Assembly: GCA_030674185.1 (NCBI GenBank)
Contig: CM060311.1
Location: 99,984,513-100,048,512 of the forward strand
Length of the DNA: 64,000 bases
From: Monoplex corrugatus
Lineage: Eukaryota > Mollusca > Gastropoda > Littorinimorpha > Ranellidae
Direction of reading: 5' to 3'
Shown: positions 23,356-37,657 of the stretch, piece after piece
Numbering within the stretch: the first letter of the stretch is position 1
How the letters are laid out: each line of letters begins with the position of its first letter
Notes under the pieces: model-generated
Database searches by the model: none
What the model was told of the DNA's origin: nothing
The model's input: the letters and a program-made list of their open reading frames with translations, nothing else
Position numbers and translations under genes: made by a program

Positions 23356-23422
23356 CTTTAGCAAACGCCAAGGTTCTGGTTATCACCGATTGAACTGTGG
23401 CAACGGTTTTCTCAAATGCTGA
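23356..23422 (-). CDS. PDXK: Pyridoxal kinase, penultimate coding exon
   Basis: The 67-base exon follows a good acceptor (TTTTGTCTTTCAG, AG at 23424-23423) and ends before GTACGTG. It reads SAFEKTVATVQSVITRTL then AFAK, leaving one base for the next codon. This matches the helix that follows the active site in animal pyridoxal kinases, recalled as VACEKTVSTLHHVLQRTI in human. Phase 0 at the start and phase 1 at the end agree with both neighbours. The gene-strand intron after it begins with a GT repeat, so the donor sits at the edge of a microsatellite. Confidence 0.93.
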
Positions 23423-23456
23423 CTGAAAGACAAAATCAATTACAATATGAAAATCA

Positions 23457-23555
23457 ACAGAAAGAAAGAAAGAAAGAAAGAAAGAATGAAAGAAAGAAAG
23501 AATGAAAGAAAGAAAGAAAGAAAGAAAGAAACAAAAAAAGACAGAAAGAAAGAAG
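23457..23555. repeat. GAAA microsatellite
   Basis: AAAG tetramers with a few GAATGAAAG interruptions, adjoining the SINE that begins near 23559. Confidence 0.9.
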
Positions 23556-23558
23556 GAA

Positions 23559-23965
23559 TCGCCGTGGTGCAACAATTAACACAACAGACGACCCATAATT
23601 CAGTGTGAGATCTTTCGGTTCCAATCGGCTCCTACCCAGAGCTGTGTGTGCTGTGTACTCACTGGGAAGACTGGAACCCCACAGCCCAGTCTCATCCACT
23701 TCACTGACAGTATCGCTCAGATTTTCTAATCCACATTGTAAGTGTGTGTATCATGGGGCCTGGCTGGCAGCCAGGATGTATTATGAGAGCAAACAAAGTA
23801 CAGTCCTGTCACACAATCTCAATGCTAGAAGGAATTCCATGGCGTGATGATTATCACAGTCATCGTCATCATCATCATCGTAGAACTGTGAACATTCCGT
23901 GGCCATTCAGGTGGCGCAGAAAAATGAGACACAAACAAACAAACAAACAAAGAAACAAACAAACA
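23559..23965 (+). mobile_element. Probable SINE with tRNA-Met-like head
   Basis: The head GCCGTGGTGCAACAATTAAC, CCATAATTCAG and CGGTTCCAATCGG recalls an elongator tRNA-Met with anticodon CAT and a B box. It is followed by a body with TCTCATCCACTTCACTGACAG and an end rich in ACAAACAAAC. It lies in a PDXK intron, antisense to the gene. The head match is by eye and imperfect. Confidence 0.5.
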
Positions 23966-24704
23966 CAAATAGAAAATCTGAAACAAGGAAGCAGAAAAAC
24001 ACGAAAACAGAATCAGAACACGTATCAAACACAACAAGACAAGACAGGCGCAAATGTCGGCCAACTGGCCTTTGTCAGGCGTGAATGTAAGATCACAAAC
24101 AAACACCAAATACAAAATTAGAAGAAAAAGACTGAAACTTCCCTGCTGCTTCGTCCAGAGGGAGAAGAGGACTCAAACACAAATATAAAAAAAAGTCCTA
24201 GACACACAGATGGAGGATCTTGTCTCAACGACCCGGCTGTTGGTATATGTGAAGAAGACTGATTTGACTCTGAAAACCGCCAAACCTAACAGACCTTGCA
24301 CCTGGAAAAGTATGTGACTAAACCCTACAACAGACCACATGAGATCACCCCACCCCGGATAGCTCCAGCCTGGCGATGCTTTCCCATCTTCCAGGTCAGC
24401 ATGTTCACAGACCTGTCAGTGCCTAAACCCTCTGTGTGTCAATAAACATATGGGATGGGACATGAATTGAACACGTTAAACATCCTGTCAGTCGTGTCAC
24501 ACCCACCAAAGTCTAAGTATGCACACTGTGCAGCAAAGCAACATACCGCCCGCACATTGTGAGCGTACATGTAAGTACGTGTGTACACACATCTGTGAAA
24601 AATGGTGACAGGAACAGAAACATTATACACATTGCCATTGTCCTTTTCTGATTTAATACTGATTTGGTTGATATGGACACTGGGTGTTTCGTGATGAAAT
24701 GTGA
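23966..24704. other. PDXK intron, single-copy
   Basis: No exon or RNA gene was recognised. CAACTGGCCTTTGTCA near 24061 resembles CAACTGGCCTTCTGTCA near 8070, so a dispersed repeat may be present. AATAAACAT near 24443 previews the motif of the following array. Confidence 0.5.
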
Positions 24705-27700
24705 CATAAACATGTCATGTCAGGTATAGTGACGTCTGTCTGATGACAATAAACATGTCATGTTAGGTATAGTGACGTCTGTCTGATGACAATAAACATG
24801 TTATGTTAGGTATAGTGACGTCTGTCTGATGACAATAAACATGTCATGTCAGGTATAGTGACGTCTGTCTGATAAGATGACAATAAACATGTCATGTTAG
24901 GTATAGTGACGTCTGTCTGATGACAATAAACATGTCATGTTAGGTATAGTGACGTCTGTCTGATGACAATAAACATGTCATGTCAGGTATAGTGACGTCT
25001 GTCTGATAAGATGACAATAAACATGTCATGTTAGGTATAGTGACGTCTGTCTGATGGACAATAAACATGTCATGTTAGGTATATGACGTCTGTCTGATAA
25101 GATGACAATAAACATGTCATGTTAGGTATAGTGACGTCTGTCTGATGACAATAAACATGTCATGTCAGGTAAGTGACGTCTGTCTGATAAGATGACAACA
25201 TGTCATGTAGGTAAGTGACGTCTGTCTGATAAGATGACAATAAACATGTCATGTTAGGTATAGTGACGTCTGTCTGATGACAATAAACATGTCATGTTAG
25301 GTTAGTGACGTCTGTCTGATAAGACAATAAACATGTCATGTTAGGTATAGTGACGTCTGTCTGATGACAATAAACATGTCATGTCAGGTATAGTGACGTC
25401 TGTCTGATAATGACAAAACATGTCATGTCAGGTTAGTGACGTCTGTCTGATAAGATGACAATAAACATGTCATGTTAGGTATAGTGACGTCTGTCTGATG
25501 ACAATAAACATGTCATGTCAGGTGTAGTGACGTCTGTCTGATGACATACATGTCATGTCAGGTATAGTGACGTCTGTCTGATAAGATGACAATAAACATG
25601 TCATGTCAGGTATAGTGACGTCTGTCTGATGAAATAGACATGTCATGTTAGGTATAGTGACGTCTGTCTGATAAGATGACAACATGTCATGTTAGGTATA
25701 GTGACGTCTGTCTGATAAGATGACAATAAACATGTCATGTTAGGTATAGTGACGTCTGTCTGATAAATGAAACATGTCATGTCAGGTAAGTGACGTCTGT
25801 CTATAGATGACAATAAACATGTCATGTTAGGTATAGTGACGTCTGTCTGATAAGATGACAATAAACATGTCATGTTAGGTATAGTGACGTCTGTCTGTAA
25901 GATGACAATAAACATGTCATGTTAGGTATAGTGACGTCTGTCTGATAAGATGACAATAAACATGTCATGTAGGTATAGTGACGTCTGTCTGATGACAATA
26001 AACATGTCATGTTAGGTATAGTGACGTCTGTCTGTAAGATGACATAAACATGTCATGTCAGGTACAGTGACGTCTGTCTGATAAGATGACAAAAACATGT
26101 CATGTTAGGTATAGTGACGTCTGTCTGAAATGAGACATAAACATGTCATGATAGGTAAAGTGACGTCTGTCTGAATAAGATACATAAACATGTCAATGTA
26201 GGTATAGTGACGTCTGTCTGATACAGATACAAAAACATGTCATGTCAGGTAATAGTGACGTCTGTCGCTGATGAAGATCAAAAATACATGTCAGAGTAAA
26301 GATGATGACGTCTGTCTGTAAGAAGACAAAAACATGTCATGTCTAGGAATAGTGACGTCTGTCTGATGACAATAAACGCTGTTAGGTTAGTGAGTGTGTG
26401 ACTAACGCAAGTCTATGTCAAGAGACATAACGATGTAGGATGTACTCTTCGTGATGACAACTGTCAGTGTAAACTCTGTGTGCAATAACATAGTGGATAT
26501 GACGTTTCTGTAGTGAAACATGCATGTCAGAATACGCGCTGTGACACATGTAGTAGGTTAGACGTCTGTGAAAGTGACAAAGCATTATAAGTGCGTCTTT
26601 TGAAATATGTTGTTGTATATGGTTTCTGATAAGTGACAACATGTCATGTAGGTTAGGACGTCTGTCTGATGACAATAAACATGTCATGTTAGGTATAGTG
26701 ACGTCTGTCTGATGACATAACATGTCATGTTAGTTGGACGTCTGTCTGATAAATAAACATGTCATGTTAGGTTAGTGACGTCTGTCTGATGACATAAACA
26801 TGTATGTTAGGTAAGTGACGTCTGTTGATGACAAACATGTCATGTAGTTAGTGACGTCTGTCTGATGACAATAAACATGTCATGTAGGTATAGTGAGTCT
26901 GTTGATGACAATAAACATGTCATGTTAGGTAAGTGACGTCTGTTGATGACAACATGTCATGTTAGGTTAGTGACGTCTGTCTGATAAGATGACATAATGT
27001 CATGTTAGGTATAGTGACGTCTGTCTGATACAATAAATGTCATGTTAGGTAAGTGACGTTGTCTGATGACAAACATGTCATGTTAGGTAAGTGACGTCTG
27101 TCTGATAAGATGACAATAACTGTATGTTAGGTATAGTGACGTCTGTCTATAAATAAACATGTCATGTTAGTTAGTGACGTCGTCTGATAAGATGACATAC
27201 ATGTCATGTAGTATAGTGACGTCTGTCTGATGACAATAACATGTCATGTAGGTAAGTGACGCTGTCTGATAAGTGACAAAACATGTCATGTTAGGTATAG
27301 TGACGTCTGTCTGATGACAATAACATGTCATGTAGGTATAGTGACGTCTGTCTGATGACAATAAACTGTCATGTAGGAGTGAGTCTGTCTGTAAGATGAC
27401 AATAAACATGTCATGTTAGGTAAGTGACGTCTGTCTGATAAATAAACAGTCAGTTGGTTAGTGACGTTGTCTGTTGACATAAACATGTCATGTAGGTTAG
27501 TGAGTCTGTCTGATGACATAACATGTCAGTTAGGTATAGGACGTCTGTCTGAAGACAAACATGTCATGTTAGTTGTGACGTCTGTTGTAGATGACAACTG
27601 TCATGTTAGGTATAGTGGTCTGTTATGAATAAACATGTCATGTAGGTATAGTGAGTCTGTTGATAAGATGACAATTCATGTAGGTTAGTGCGTCTGTTGA

Positions 27701-30700
27701 TGACAATAACATGTCATGTTAGGTATAGTGACGTCTGTTGATGACATAATGTATGTTAGTTAGTGACGTCTGTTGATAGATGCAATAAATGTCATGTAGT
27801 ATAGTGCGTCTGTCTGATGACAATAAAATGTCATGTAGGTATAGTGAGTCTGTTGATAATAAACATGTCATGTAGGTTAGTGACGTCTGTCTGATAAGAT
27901 GACATAAACATAGCACGAGAGCTGCATACTTACTCTGAAGACACAATATACCTCTTTGATCGTGGAAATGCGAAGTGTCTCTATATATGTTGGTACTGTA
28001 TGACTAAATGTAGTATTATGCGTCTTCTGAATAACAGTCGTAGGTTTACTTGTCTGATGACAACAGCTGAGGTCTCCTAATAGTCTGATACATGTAGTGT
28101 ATGTGAACGTCTTCATTAGAAATAACATGTCTGTAGGTTAGTGACGTTGTCTGATATGACAATAACATGTCAGTTGGTATAGTGAGTCGTTGATGATAAA
28201 ATCATGTCAGGTAATGAGTCTTTGATGACAATAAACATGTCATTGTAAGTACGTTTAAGATGCAAAAATTATTAGTACGTCTGTATATGACGATGACTGT
28301 TTAATAGATGTCATAGTGTGACGTCTGTCTGATAATGACAATAACATGTATGTAGGTATAGGTGTTGGATACATTGTGAGTACGTTTAAAAAAATGTCAT
28401 GTTAGGTATAGTGACGTCTGTCTTAGATGACAATAAACATGTCATGTAGGTATAGTGAGTCGTCTGATGACAAAAAATGTCATGTAGGTATGTGACGTCT
28501 GTCTGATAAGATGACAAAACATGTCAGTTAGTGTAGACGTCTGTCTGATGAAATAAACATGTCATGTAGGTTAGTGACGTCTGTCTATAAATAAAACATG
28601 TAGGTAGGTTGTCTGATTGATAAAGAATGATAAGTCGTCGTTAGGATATTGATAGGAAAAAACTGTCTGTAGTAATGACATGTCATGCAAATATGTTAGT
28701 TTCGTCTGATAAACAATAAACATGTATGTTAGGTTGGACGTCTGTCTGAAATGACAATAAAATGTCATGTTATAGTAGTTGTTGTGAAATAACGTCTGTC
28801 AGTAATGCATAATCTGTAGTACATAAGTATTTAGGTATAGTGACGTCTGTCTGATGACAATAAACATTCATGTTAGGATAGTGACGTCTGTCTGATACAA
28901 TAAACATGTCATTAGGTAGTGCGTGTCGATAAGATGACATAACATGTCATGTTAGGTATAGTGAGTCTTATGAATAAAATGTCAGTTGTGTAAGTAAGTC
29001 TGTTGTTAGTGACAATAAACATGTTGTTAGGTATAGTGCGTCTGTCTATGACATAAACATGTCATGTAGATAGTGACGTCTGTCTGATAAGAAACATCAT
29101 GTCAGGTTAGTACGTCTGTCTGATAGATGACAATAAACATGTCATGTTAGGTATAGTGACGTCTGTCTAATAAACATGTATGTCAGGTTATCTTGAATGA
29201 CTCATGTCATAGGAAGTGCGTGTCTGATAAAGATGTCATGTCAGGTATGTGTGTCTGTCTGATAAGTGACAATGTCATGTAGGTATAGTGACGTCTGTCT
29301 GATAAAAAAAACATGTATGTTAGGTATAGTGACGTCTGTCGATAATGACAATAAACATGTCAGTTAGGTATAGTGAGTCGTGTAAAAACAGTACAGTAGG
29401 TCTGCTGAATGACAATAACATGTCATGTAGGTATAGTGACGTTGTCTGATGATGACAATAAAATGTCATGTAGTAAGTGACGTCTGTCTGTTAGATGACA
29501 TACATGTCATGTGTAAGTGACGTCTGTCTGTAAGTGACAATAACATGTCATAGTATGGACGTCTGTCTGATAAGACGACAATAAACATGTCATGTTAGGT
29601 ATAGTGACGTCTGTCTGATAAGATGACAACAAACATGTCATGTTAGGTATAGTGACGTCTGTCTGATAAGATGACAATAAACATGTCATGTTAGGTATAG
29701 TGACGTCTGTCTGATGACAATAAACATGTCATGTTAGGTATAGTGACGTCTGTCTGATGACAATAAACATGTCATGCTAGGTATAGTGACGTCTGTCTGA
29801 TGACAATAAACATGTCATGTCACGTATAGTGACGTCTGTCTGATGACAATGAACATGTCATGTCACGTATAGTGAGGTCTGTCTGATAAGATGACAATAA
29901 ACATGTCATGTCAGGTATAGTGACGTCTGTCTGATAAGATGACAATAAACATGTCATGCTAGGTACAGTGACGTCTGTCTGATGACAATAAACATGTCAT
30001 GTTAGGTACAGTGACGTCTGTCTGATAAGATGACAATAAACATGTCATGTTAGGTACAGTGACGTCTGTCTGATGACAATAAACATGTCATGTTAGGTAC
30101 AGTGACGTCTGTCTGATAAGATGACAATAAACATGTCATGTCAGGTATAGTGACGTCTGTCTGATGACAATAAACATGTTATGTTAGGTACAGTGACGTC
30201 TGTCTGATGACAATAAACATGTCATGTTAGGTATAGTGACGTCTCTCTGATGACAATAAACATGTCATGTTAGGTATAGTGACGTCTGTCTGATGACAAT
30301 AAACATGTCATGTTAGGTACAGTGACGTCTGTCTGATAAGATGACAACATGTCATGTCAGGTATAGTGACGTCTGTCTGATGACAATAAACATGTCATGT
30401 TAGGTACAGTGACGTCTGTCTGATAAGATGACAATAAACATATCATGTTAGGTATAGTGACGTCTGTCTGATAAGATGACAATAAACATGTCATGTTAGG
30501 TACAGTGACGTCTGTCTGATGACAATAAACATGTCATGTTAGGTACAGTGACGTCTGTCTGATAAGATGACAATAAACATGTCATGTCAGGTATAGTGAC
30601 GTCTGTCTGATGACAATAAACATGTCATGTCAGGTATAGTGACGTCTGTCTGATGACAATAAACATGTCATGTTAGGTACAGTGACGTCTGTCTGATAAG

Positions 30701-31210
30701 ATGACAATAAACATGTCATGTCAGGTATAGTGACGTCTGTCTGATAAGATGAAAATAAACATGTCATGTTAGGTACAGTGACGTCTGTCTGATGACAATA
30801 AACATGTCATGTTAGGTACAGTGACGTCTGTCTGATAAGATGACAATAAACATGTCATGTTAGGTACAGTGACGTCTGTCTGATGACAATAAACATGTCA
30901 TGTCAGGTATAGTGACGTCTGTCTGATAAGATGACAATAAACATGTCATGTCAGGTATAGTGACGTCTGTCTGATGACAATAAACATGTCATGTTAGGTA
31001 CAGTGACGTCTGTCTGATGACAATAAACATGTCATGTTAGGTATAGTGACGTCTGTCTGATAAGACGACAATAAACATGTCATGTCAGGTATAGTGACGT
31101 CTGTCTGATAAGATGACAACATGTCATGTCAGGTATAGTGACGTCTGTCTGATGACAATAAACATGTCATGTCAGGTATAGTGACGTCTGTCTGATAAGA
31201 TGACAATAAA
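24705..31210. repeat. 43/48-bp minisatellite, left block
   Basis: The unit contains GACAATAAACATGTCATGTT, AGGTATAGTGACGTCTGTCT and GAT, with an optional extra AAGAT that makes 48 instead of 43 bases. Roughly 140 copies. About 26100-29550 is full of single-base losses and scrambled pieces, while 24705-25500 and 29570-31210 are crisp. Each plus-strand unit holds AATAAA and TGACGTC. It fills the PDXK intron between the exons at 23356 and 37658 and continues after the LINE at 32541. Confidence 0.95.
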
Positions 31211-32540
31211 TAATAATAATAATAATGATTACAATATTTATATAGCGCAAAATCTTGATAAAATCAAATCTAAGCGCTGAAGCAGACACACACGCAGGCA
31301 CGCACGCTCGCACACACACGCACGCACACATACAGACACACACACACACACACCCACACACACGCATGGCTATAAATGGGGAGAAAGAATAAAAGCAATA
31401 AAAGCAAGAATAAAAGCAATGGAAAATTATAGAGAGCATAGCATACAATTATATATTATAACCATGTGATTCCCTCCGAGCGGAGACAGGCTGCAGAGGG
31501 GAGGGTTGAGTGAGGTTAGGATTTTATGCAGGAGAGAAAAGGTGAGTTTTGAGAGCGGACTTGAAGGAGACAAAAGTAGGTTGCTGACGGACTGAGAGAG
31601 GAAGTTTGTTCCAGGAGAGTGGACCAGAAACAGAGAAGGCTCGTGGACCATAGGTATTGAGCTTAGTGCGTGGAAAGCGAAGAGTCAGAGGATCAGAGGC
31701 AGAGCGGAGGGTACGTGAGGGAACATAGATCTCAAGTAGGCTTGACAGGTAATCGGGGGCTGCGTTATTGAGGCTTTTGTAGCACATGGTGTCTAGTTTG
31801 TACTGTATGCGCTTTGATACAGGGAGCCAGTGAAGTTGTGCCAGGAGAGGAGATATGTGGTCAGCTTTTTTCTTTTTGAGTACAAGGCGTGCAGCATTGT
31901 TTTGAATGCGCTGTAGGATGTGAATGGTGGAGGCAGGAAGACCAGACAGGAGTGAATTGCAATAGTCAATGCGAGACATTATGAAGGAGAGAACGAGTTT
32001 TGCAGTTGTTTCGACAGAGAGATACTTCCTGATCAGCTTTATACGATGGAGATGATAGTAGCAGGATCTGGCAGTTTGAGAAACAAAGTTGTTCATGGAG
32101 AGGGTAGAGTCAATGCAGACACCAAGGTTTTTAGCTGAATCAGAAATTGGGACTGATGTGTTACATAATGGGAGAGAAAGAGGAGGCAGCTGAGAAAGTT
32201 TCTGACGGGTGCCAATGAGGATAGCTTCTGTTTTGTCGTCATTAAGCTGAAGTCTATTGTGTGTCATCCAGTTCTTAATGTCCGAGTAACACTCAGTGGT
32301 GCGAGTCAACAGGCGCTGTATATTATCAGGTGAGTCACTGTCTTGAAGTTGGGTGTCATCAGCATAGAAGTGGTGTTTTATAGAATGGGAGTTGGTGATG
32401 GTGGACAGGGGGGAGGTGTAAAGAGTGAAAAGAACAGGGCCAAGGACAGATCCTTGTGGAACACCACAGGTCAGGTATGCAGGTTGAGAGTAAGTGCCAT
32501 TGATGAGAACGGTTTGTTTTCTGTTTGATAGGTATGAAGT
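31211..32540 (-). mobile_element. 5'-truncated CR1/L2-type LINE inserted in the minisatellite
   Basis: The insertion is flanked on both sides by units of the 43/48-bp array, so it entered an existing array. Its 3' end (left) has an ATT-type trinucleotide tail and TTTTGCGCTATATAAAT-like end, shared with the copies at 52131 and 57499. The 3' UTR contains a CA/CG-rich simple repeat at about 31285-31365. No clear target-site duplication is visible beyond a few A. It lies in sense with PDXK. Confidence 0.9.
31524..32540 (-). pseudogene. LINE reverse transcriptase, C-terminal ~338 residues, open frame
   Basis: The frame is open to its stop at 31524. Motifs in order: GVPQGSVLGPVLFTLY near residue 28, FYADDTQL near residue 60 (catalytic DD), a LGVCIDSTLSM block, and a conserved tail with GPLSWNKLPLSVR and FKSALKTHLF. 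The fingers part of RT and the endonuclease are missing because the copy is 5'-truncated; the apparent start codon comes from the array. The uninterrupted frame suggests a fairly recent insertion. Clade is judged by eye as CR1/L2 within the Jockey-like LINEs. Confidence 0.85.
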
Positions 32541-34047
32541 GAACATGTCATGTTAGGTATAGTGACGTCTGTCTGATGACAACAAACATGTCATGTTAGT
32601 TATAGTGACGTCTGTCTGATAAGATGACAATAAACATGTCATGTCAGGTATAGTGACGTCTGTCTGATAAGATGACAATAAACATGTCATGTTAGGTATA
32701 GTGACGTCTGTCTGATAAGACGACAATAAACATGTCATGTTAGGTATAGTGACGTCTGTCTGATAAGATGACAATAAACATGTCATGTCAGATATAGTGA
32801 CGTCTGTCTGATAAGATGACAACATGTCATGTTAGGTATAGTGACGTCTGTCTGATAAGATGACAATAAACATGTCATGTCAGATATAGTGACGTCTGTC
32901 TGATAAGATGACAACATGTCATGTTAGGTATAGTGACGTCTGTCTGATAAGATGACAATAAACATGTCATGTTAGGTATAGTGACGTCTGTCTGATGACA
33001 ATAAACATGTCATGTCAGGTACAGTGACGTCTGTCTGATAAGATGACAATAAACATGTCATGTCAGGTATAGTGACGTCTGTCTGATAAGATGACAATAA
33101 ACATGTCATGTCAGGTATAGTGACGTCTGTCTGATGACAATAAACATGTTAGGTATAGTGACGTCTGTCTGATGACAATAAACATGTCATGTTAGGTATA
33201 GTGACGTCTGTCTGATAAGATGACAATAAACATGTCATGTCAGGTATAGTGACGTCTGTCTGATAAGATGACAACATGTCATGTTAGGTATAGTGACGTC
33301 TGTCTGATAAGATGACATGTCATGTTAGGTATAGTGACGTCTGTCTGATAAGATGACAATAAACATGTCATGTCACGCATAGTGACGTCTGTCTGATAAG
33401 ATGACAACATGTCATGTTAGGTATAGTGACGTCTGTCTGATAAGATGACAATAAACATGTCATGTTAGGTATAGTGACGTCTGTCTGATAAGATGACAAT
33501 AAACATGTCATGTCACGCATAGTGACGTCTGTCTGATAAGATGACAACATGTCATGTTAGGTATAGTGACGTCTGTCTGATAAGATGACAATAAACATGT
33601 CATGTTAGGTATAGTGACGTCTGTCTGATAAGATGACAATAAACATGTCATGTTAGGTATAGTGACGTCTGTCTGATAAGATGACAACATGTCATGTTAG
33701 GTATAGTGACGTCTGTCTGATAAGATGACAATAAACATGTCATGTCACGTATAGTGAGTCTGTCTGATAAGATGACAACATGTCATGTTAGGTATAGTGA
33801 CGTCTGTCTGATGACAATAAACATGTCATGTCAGGTACAGTGACGTCTGTCTGATAAGATGACAATAAACATGTCATGTTAGGTATAGTGACGTCTGTCT
33901 GATGACAATAAACATGTCATGTTAGGTATAGTGACGTCTGTCTGATGACAATAAACATGTCATGTCAGGTACAGTGACGTCTGTCTGATAAGATGACAAT
34001 AAACATGTCATGTCACGTATAGTGACGTCTGTCTGATAAGATGACAA
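32541..34047. repeat. 43/48-bp minisatellite, right block
   Basis: Same unit as 24705-31210, about 33 copies, with few errors. Most are the 48-base form. The block ends at GATAAGATGACAAAATGGCC, where single-copy sequence with a run of 13 C (34120-34132) separates it from the next array. Confidence 0.95.
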
Positions 34048-34139
34048 AATGGCCCAGGTCTCGAGCACAACGCCTGTAACGGGTCTCACAGCAACAAAAA
34101 CTCTTTGGCAAAAGTCTAACCCCCCCCCCCCCTTGTACA

Positions 34140-37100
34140 AAATATCCCCCAACACACATTGATATATACACAGACAGTGATATATACACAGACACAAAGT
34201 GATATACACACAGTGATATATACACAGACACACAGTGATACACAGTGATATATACACAGAAACACAGCGATATATACACAGACACACAGTGATATATACA
34301 CAGACACACAGTGATATATACACAGACACACTGATATATACACAGACACACAGTGATACACACACAGTGATATATACACAGACACACAGTGATACACACA
34401 CAGTGATATATACACAGACACACAGTGATATATACACAGTGATACACACACAGAGTGAAACACACACAAAGTGAAACACACACACACAGTGAAACACACA
34501 CAGTGAAACACACAGTGAAACACACACACAGAGTGAAACACACACACACACACACAGAGTGAAACACACACAGTGAAACACAAACACACAGAGTCAAACA
34601 CACGCACAGAGTCAAACACGCACACACACAGTGAAACACACACACAGAGTGAAACACACACACAGTGAAACACACACAGAGTGAAACATACACGGAGTGA
34701 AACAAACACACAGTGAAACAAACACACAGTGAAACACACAGAGTGAAACAAACACACACAGTGAAACACACACACAGTGAAACAAACACACACAGTGAAA
34801 CACACACAGAGTGAAACAAACACACACATGAACACATCACAGTGAAACAAACACACACAGTGAAACACACACACAGAGTGAAACAAACACACACAATGAA
34901 ACACACACACAGTGAAACACACACACACAGAGTGAAACACACACAGAGTGAAACAAACACAAAAACACAAGTGAAACAACACACACAGTGAAACACACAC
35001 AGAGTGAAACACACACAAGTGAAACACACACAGTGAAACACAAACACACACAGTGAAACACACACACAGTGAAACAAACACACACAGTGAAACACACACA
35101 CAGTGAAACAAACAACATGAAACACACACATGAAACACACACACAATGAAACACACAAAAGAGTGAAACACAACACAAGTGAAAACACACACACAGTGAA
35201 ACAAACACACACAGTGAAAACACACACAGTGAAACAACACACACATGAAACAACACAAGTGAAACACACAACAATGAAACACACACAAGTGAAACAACAC
35301 ACACAGTGAAACACACACACATGAACCCAGTGAAAACACACACACAGTGAAACACACACAAGTGAAACAACACACACAGTGAAACACACACACAGATGAA
35401 AAACACAACAACACACAGATGAAAAACAACACGTGAAACACACACAGTGAAACAAACACACAAACACCACAGAGTGAAACACAACACACAGTGAAACACA
35501 CACAGTGAAACACACACACAGTGAAACACACACACAAGTGAAACACACACATGAAACACACAGTGAAACACACACACAGTGAAACAAACACACACACAGT
35601 GAAACACACACACAGTGAAACACACAAATAACACACACACAGTGAAACAACACACGAACACAGTGAAACAAACAATGAACACACACACAGTGAAACACAC
35701 ACACAGTGAAACACACACACAGTGAAACACACACAGTGAAACACACACAATGAAACACACACAAGTGAAACACACAACAGAACACACAAGTGAAACAACA
35801 CACACAATGAAACACAAACAGTGAAACACACACAGTGAAACACACACAGAGTGAAAAACACACACACAGTGAAACACACACAAGTGAAACCACACAATAA
35901 CACACACAGTGAAACAACACCACCAATGAAACACACCAAGTGAAACAACACAGTGAACCACACAAAAAAAAAAGTGAAACACACACAAGTGAAACACACA
36001 CACACACAGTGAAAAAACACACACATGAAACACACAGTGAAACACACACAGTGAAACACACACAGAGTGAAACAACACACACAAGTGAAACACACACACA
36101 AGTGAAACAACACACAAGTGAAACACAAACACACAACAGTGAAACACAACACAGTGAAACACACACAGAGTGAAAACACACAGTGAAACACACACAGTGA
36201 AACAAACACACACAATGAAACACACACAGAGTGAAACAAACACCACACAATGAAACACACACAGAGTGAAACAACCACCAATGAAACACACACAGAGTGA
36301 AACAAACACAACACAGTGAAACACACACAGAAACAACACACACATGAAACACACACAAGTGAAACAAACACACAGTGAAACACACTACCACAATGAAACA
36401 CACACAGATGAAACACACACACATGAAACACACACACAGTGAAACAAACACACACAGTGAAACAACACACACAGTGAAACAACAACACAGAACACACACA
36501 ATGGAAACAACACACACACACACAGTGAAACACACACACAGTGAAACACACACACATGAAACACACACACAAGTGAAACACACACACAGTGAAACACACA
36601 CACAGTGAAACACCACACACACACAGTGAAACACACACAAGTGAAACAACACACATAAAACACACACAGTGAAACAACACACACAGTGAAAACACACACA
36701 CAGTGAAACAACACCACAGAACACAAGAGTGAAACAACACACACATGAAACACACACACAGTGAAACAAACACACACAGTGAAACACACACACAGTGAAA
36801 CAACACACACACAGTGAAACAACACAACAGTGAAACACACACAACAGTGAAACAAACACACACAATGAAACAACACACAATGAAACACACACACATGAAA
36901 CACACACACACAATGAAACACACACACAGTGAAACAAACACACACAATGAAACACACACAGAGTGAAACACACACACAACAATGAAACACACACACACAG
37001 TGAAACACACACACAGTGAAACACAACACAGTGAAAGACGACACAACAGTGAAAAACACACACAGTGAAACATACACACAGTGAAACATACACACAGTGA

Positions 37101-37560
37101 AACACACAACACACACACATTGAAACACACACACACACAGAGTGAAACACACACACACTGAAACACACACACACATTGAAAACACACACACACAGAGTGA
37201 AACACACACACACACATTGAAACACACATACACAGAGTGAAACACACACACATTGAAACACACACACATTGAAACACACACACACACATTGAAACACACA
37301 CACATTGAAACACACACACAGAGTGAAACACACACACAGAGTGAAAACACACACACGCACAGTGAAACACACACACAGAGTGAAACACATACACAGTGAA
37401 ACACACACACACACACATTGAAACATACACACACACAAGTGAAACACACACACACACAGTGAAACACACACACAGTGAAACACACACACAGAGTGAAACA
37501 CACACACAGTGAAACACACACACAGTGAAACACACACACACAGTGAAACACACACACAGT
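34140..37560. repeat. CA-rich array with GTGAAAC and GATATATACACAGA units
   Basis: At 34140-34450 the unit is GATATATACACAGACACACA. From 34450 it becomes CACACACAGTGAAA with optional AGAG insertions and 12-24-base periods. The middle (about 34950-36950) has many losses; 36950-37560 is clean. On the gene strand the array reads GTTTCACTGTGTGTG and starts close to the donor of the exon at 37658. Its very long minus-strand frames (CVCFTVCVF-like) are by-products. Confidence 0.95.
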
Positions 37561-37605
37561 GAAAAACAGACACATATATTACATTTAAACATATACAAAC
37601 AGTGA

Positions 37606-37636
<31 letters not shown>

Positions 37637-37657
37637 AACACACACACACACACACAC

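Noticed and set aside
24705..34047. AATAAA in every unit as possible polyadenylation signals
   Set aside because: The hexamer is on the + strand, antisense to the only gene spanning the array, so it cannot end PDXK transcripts.
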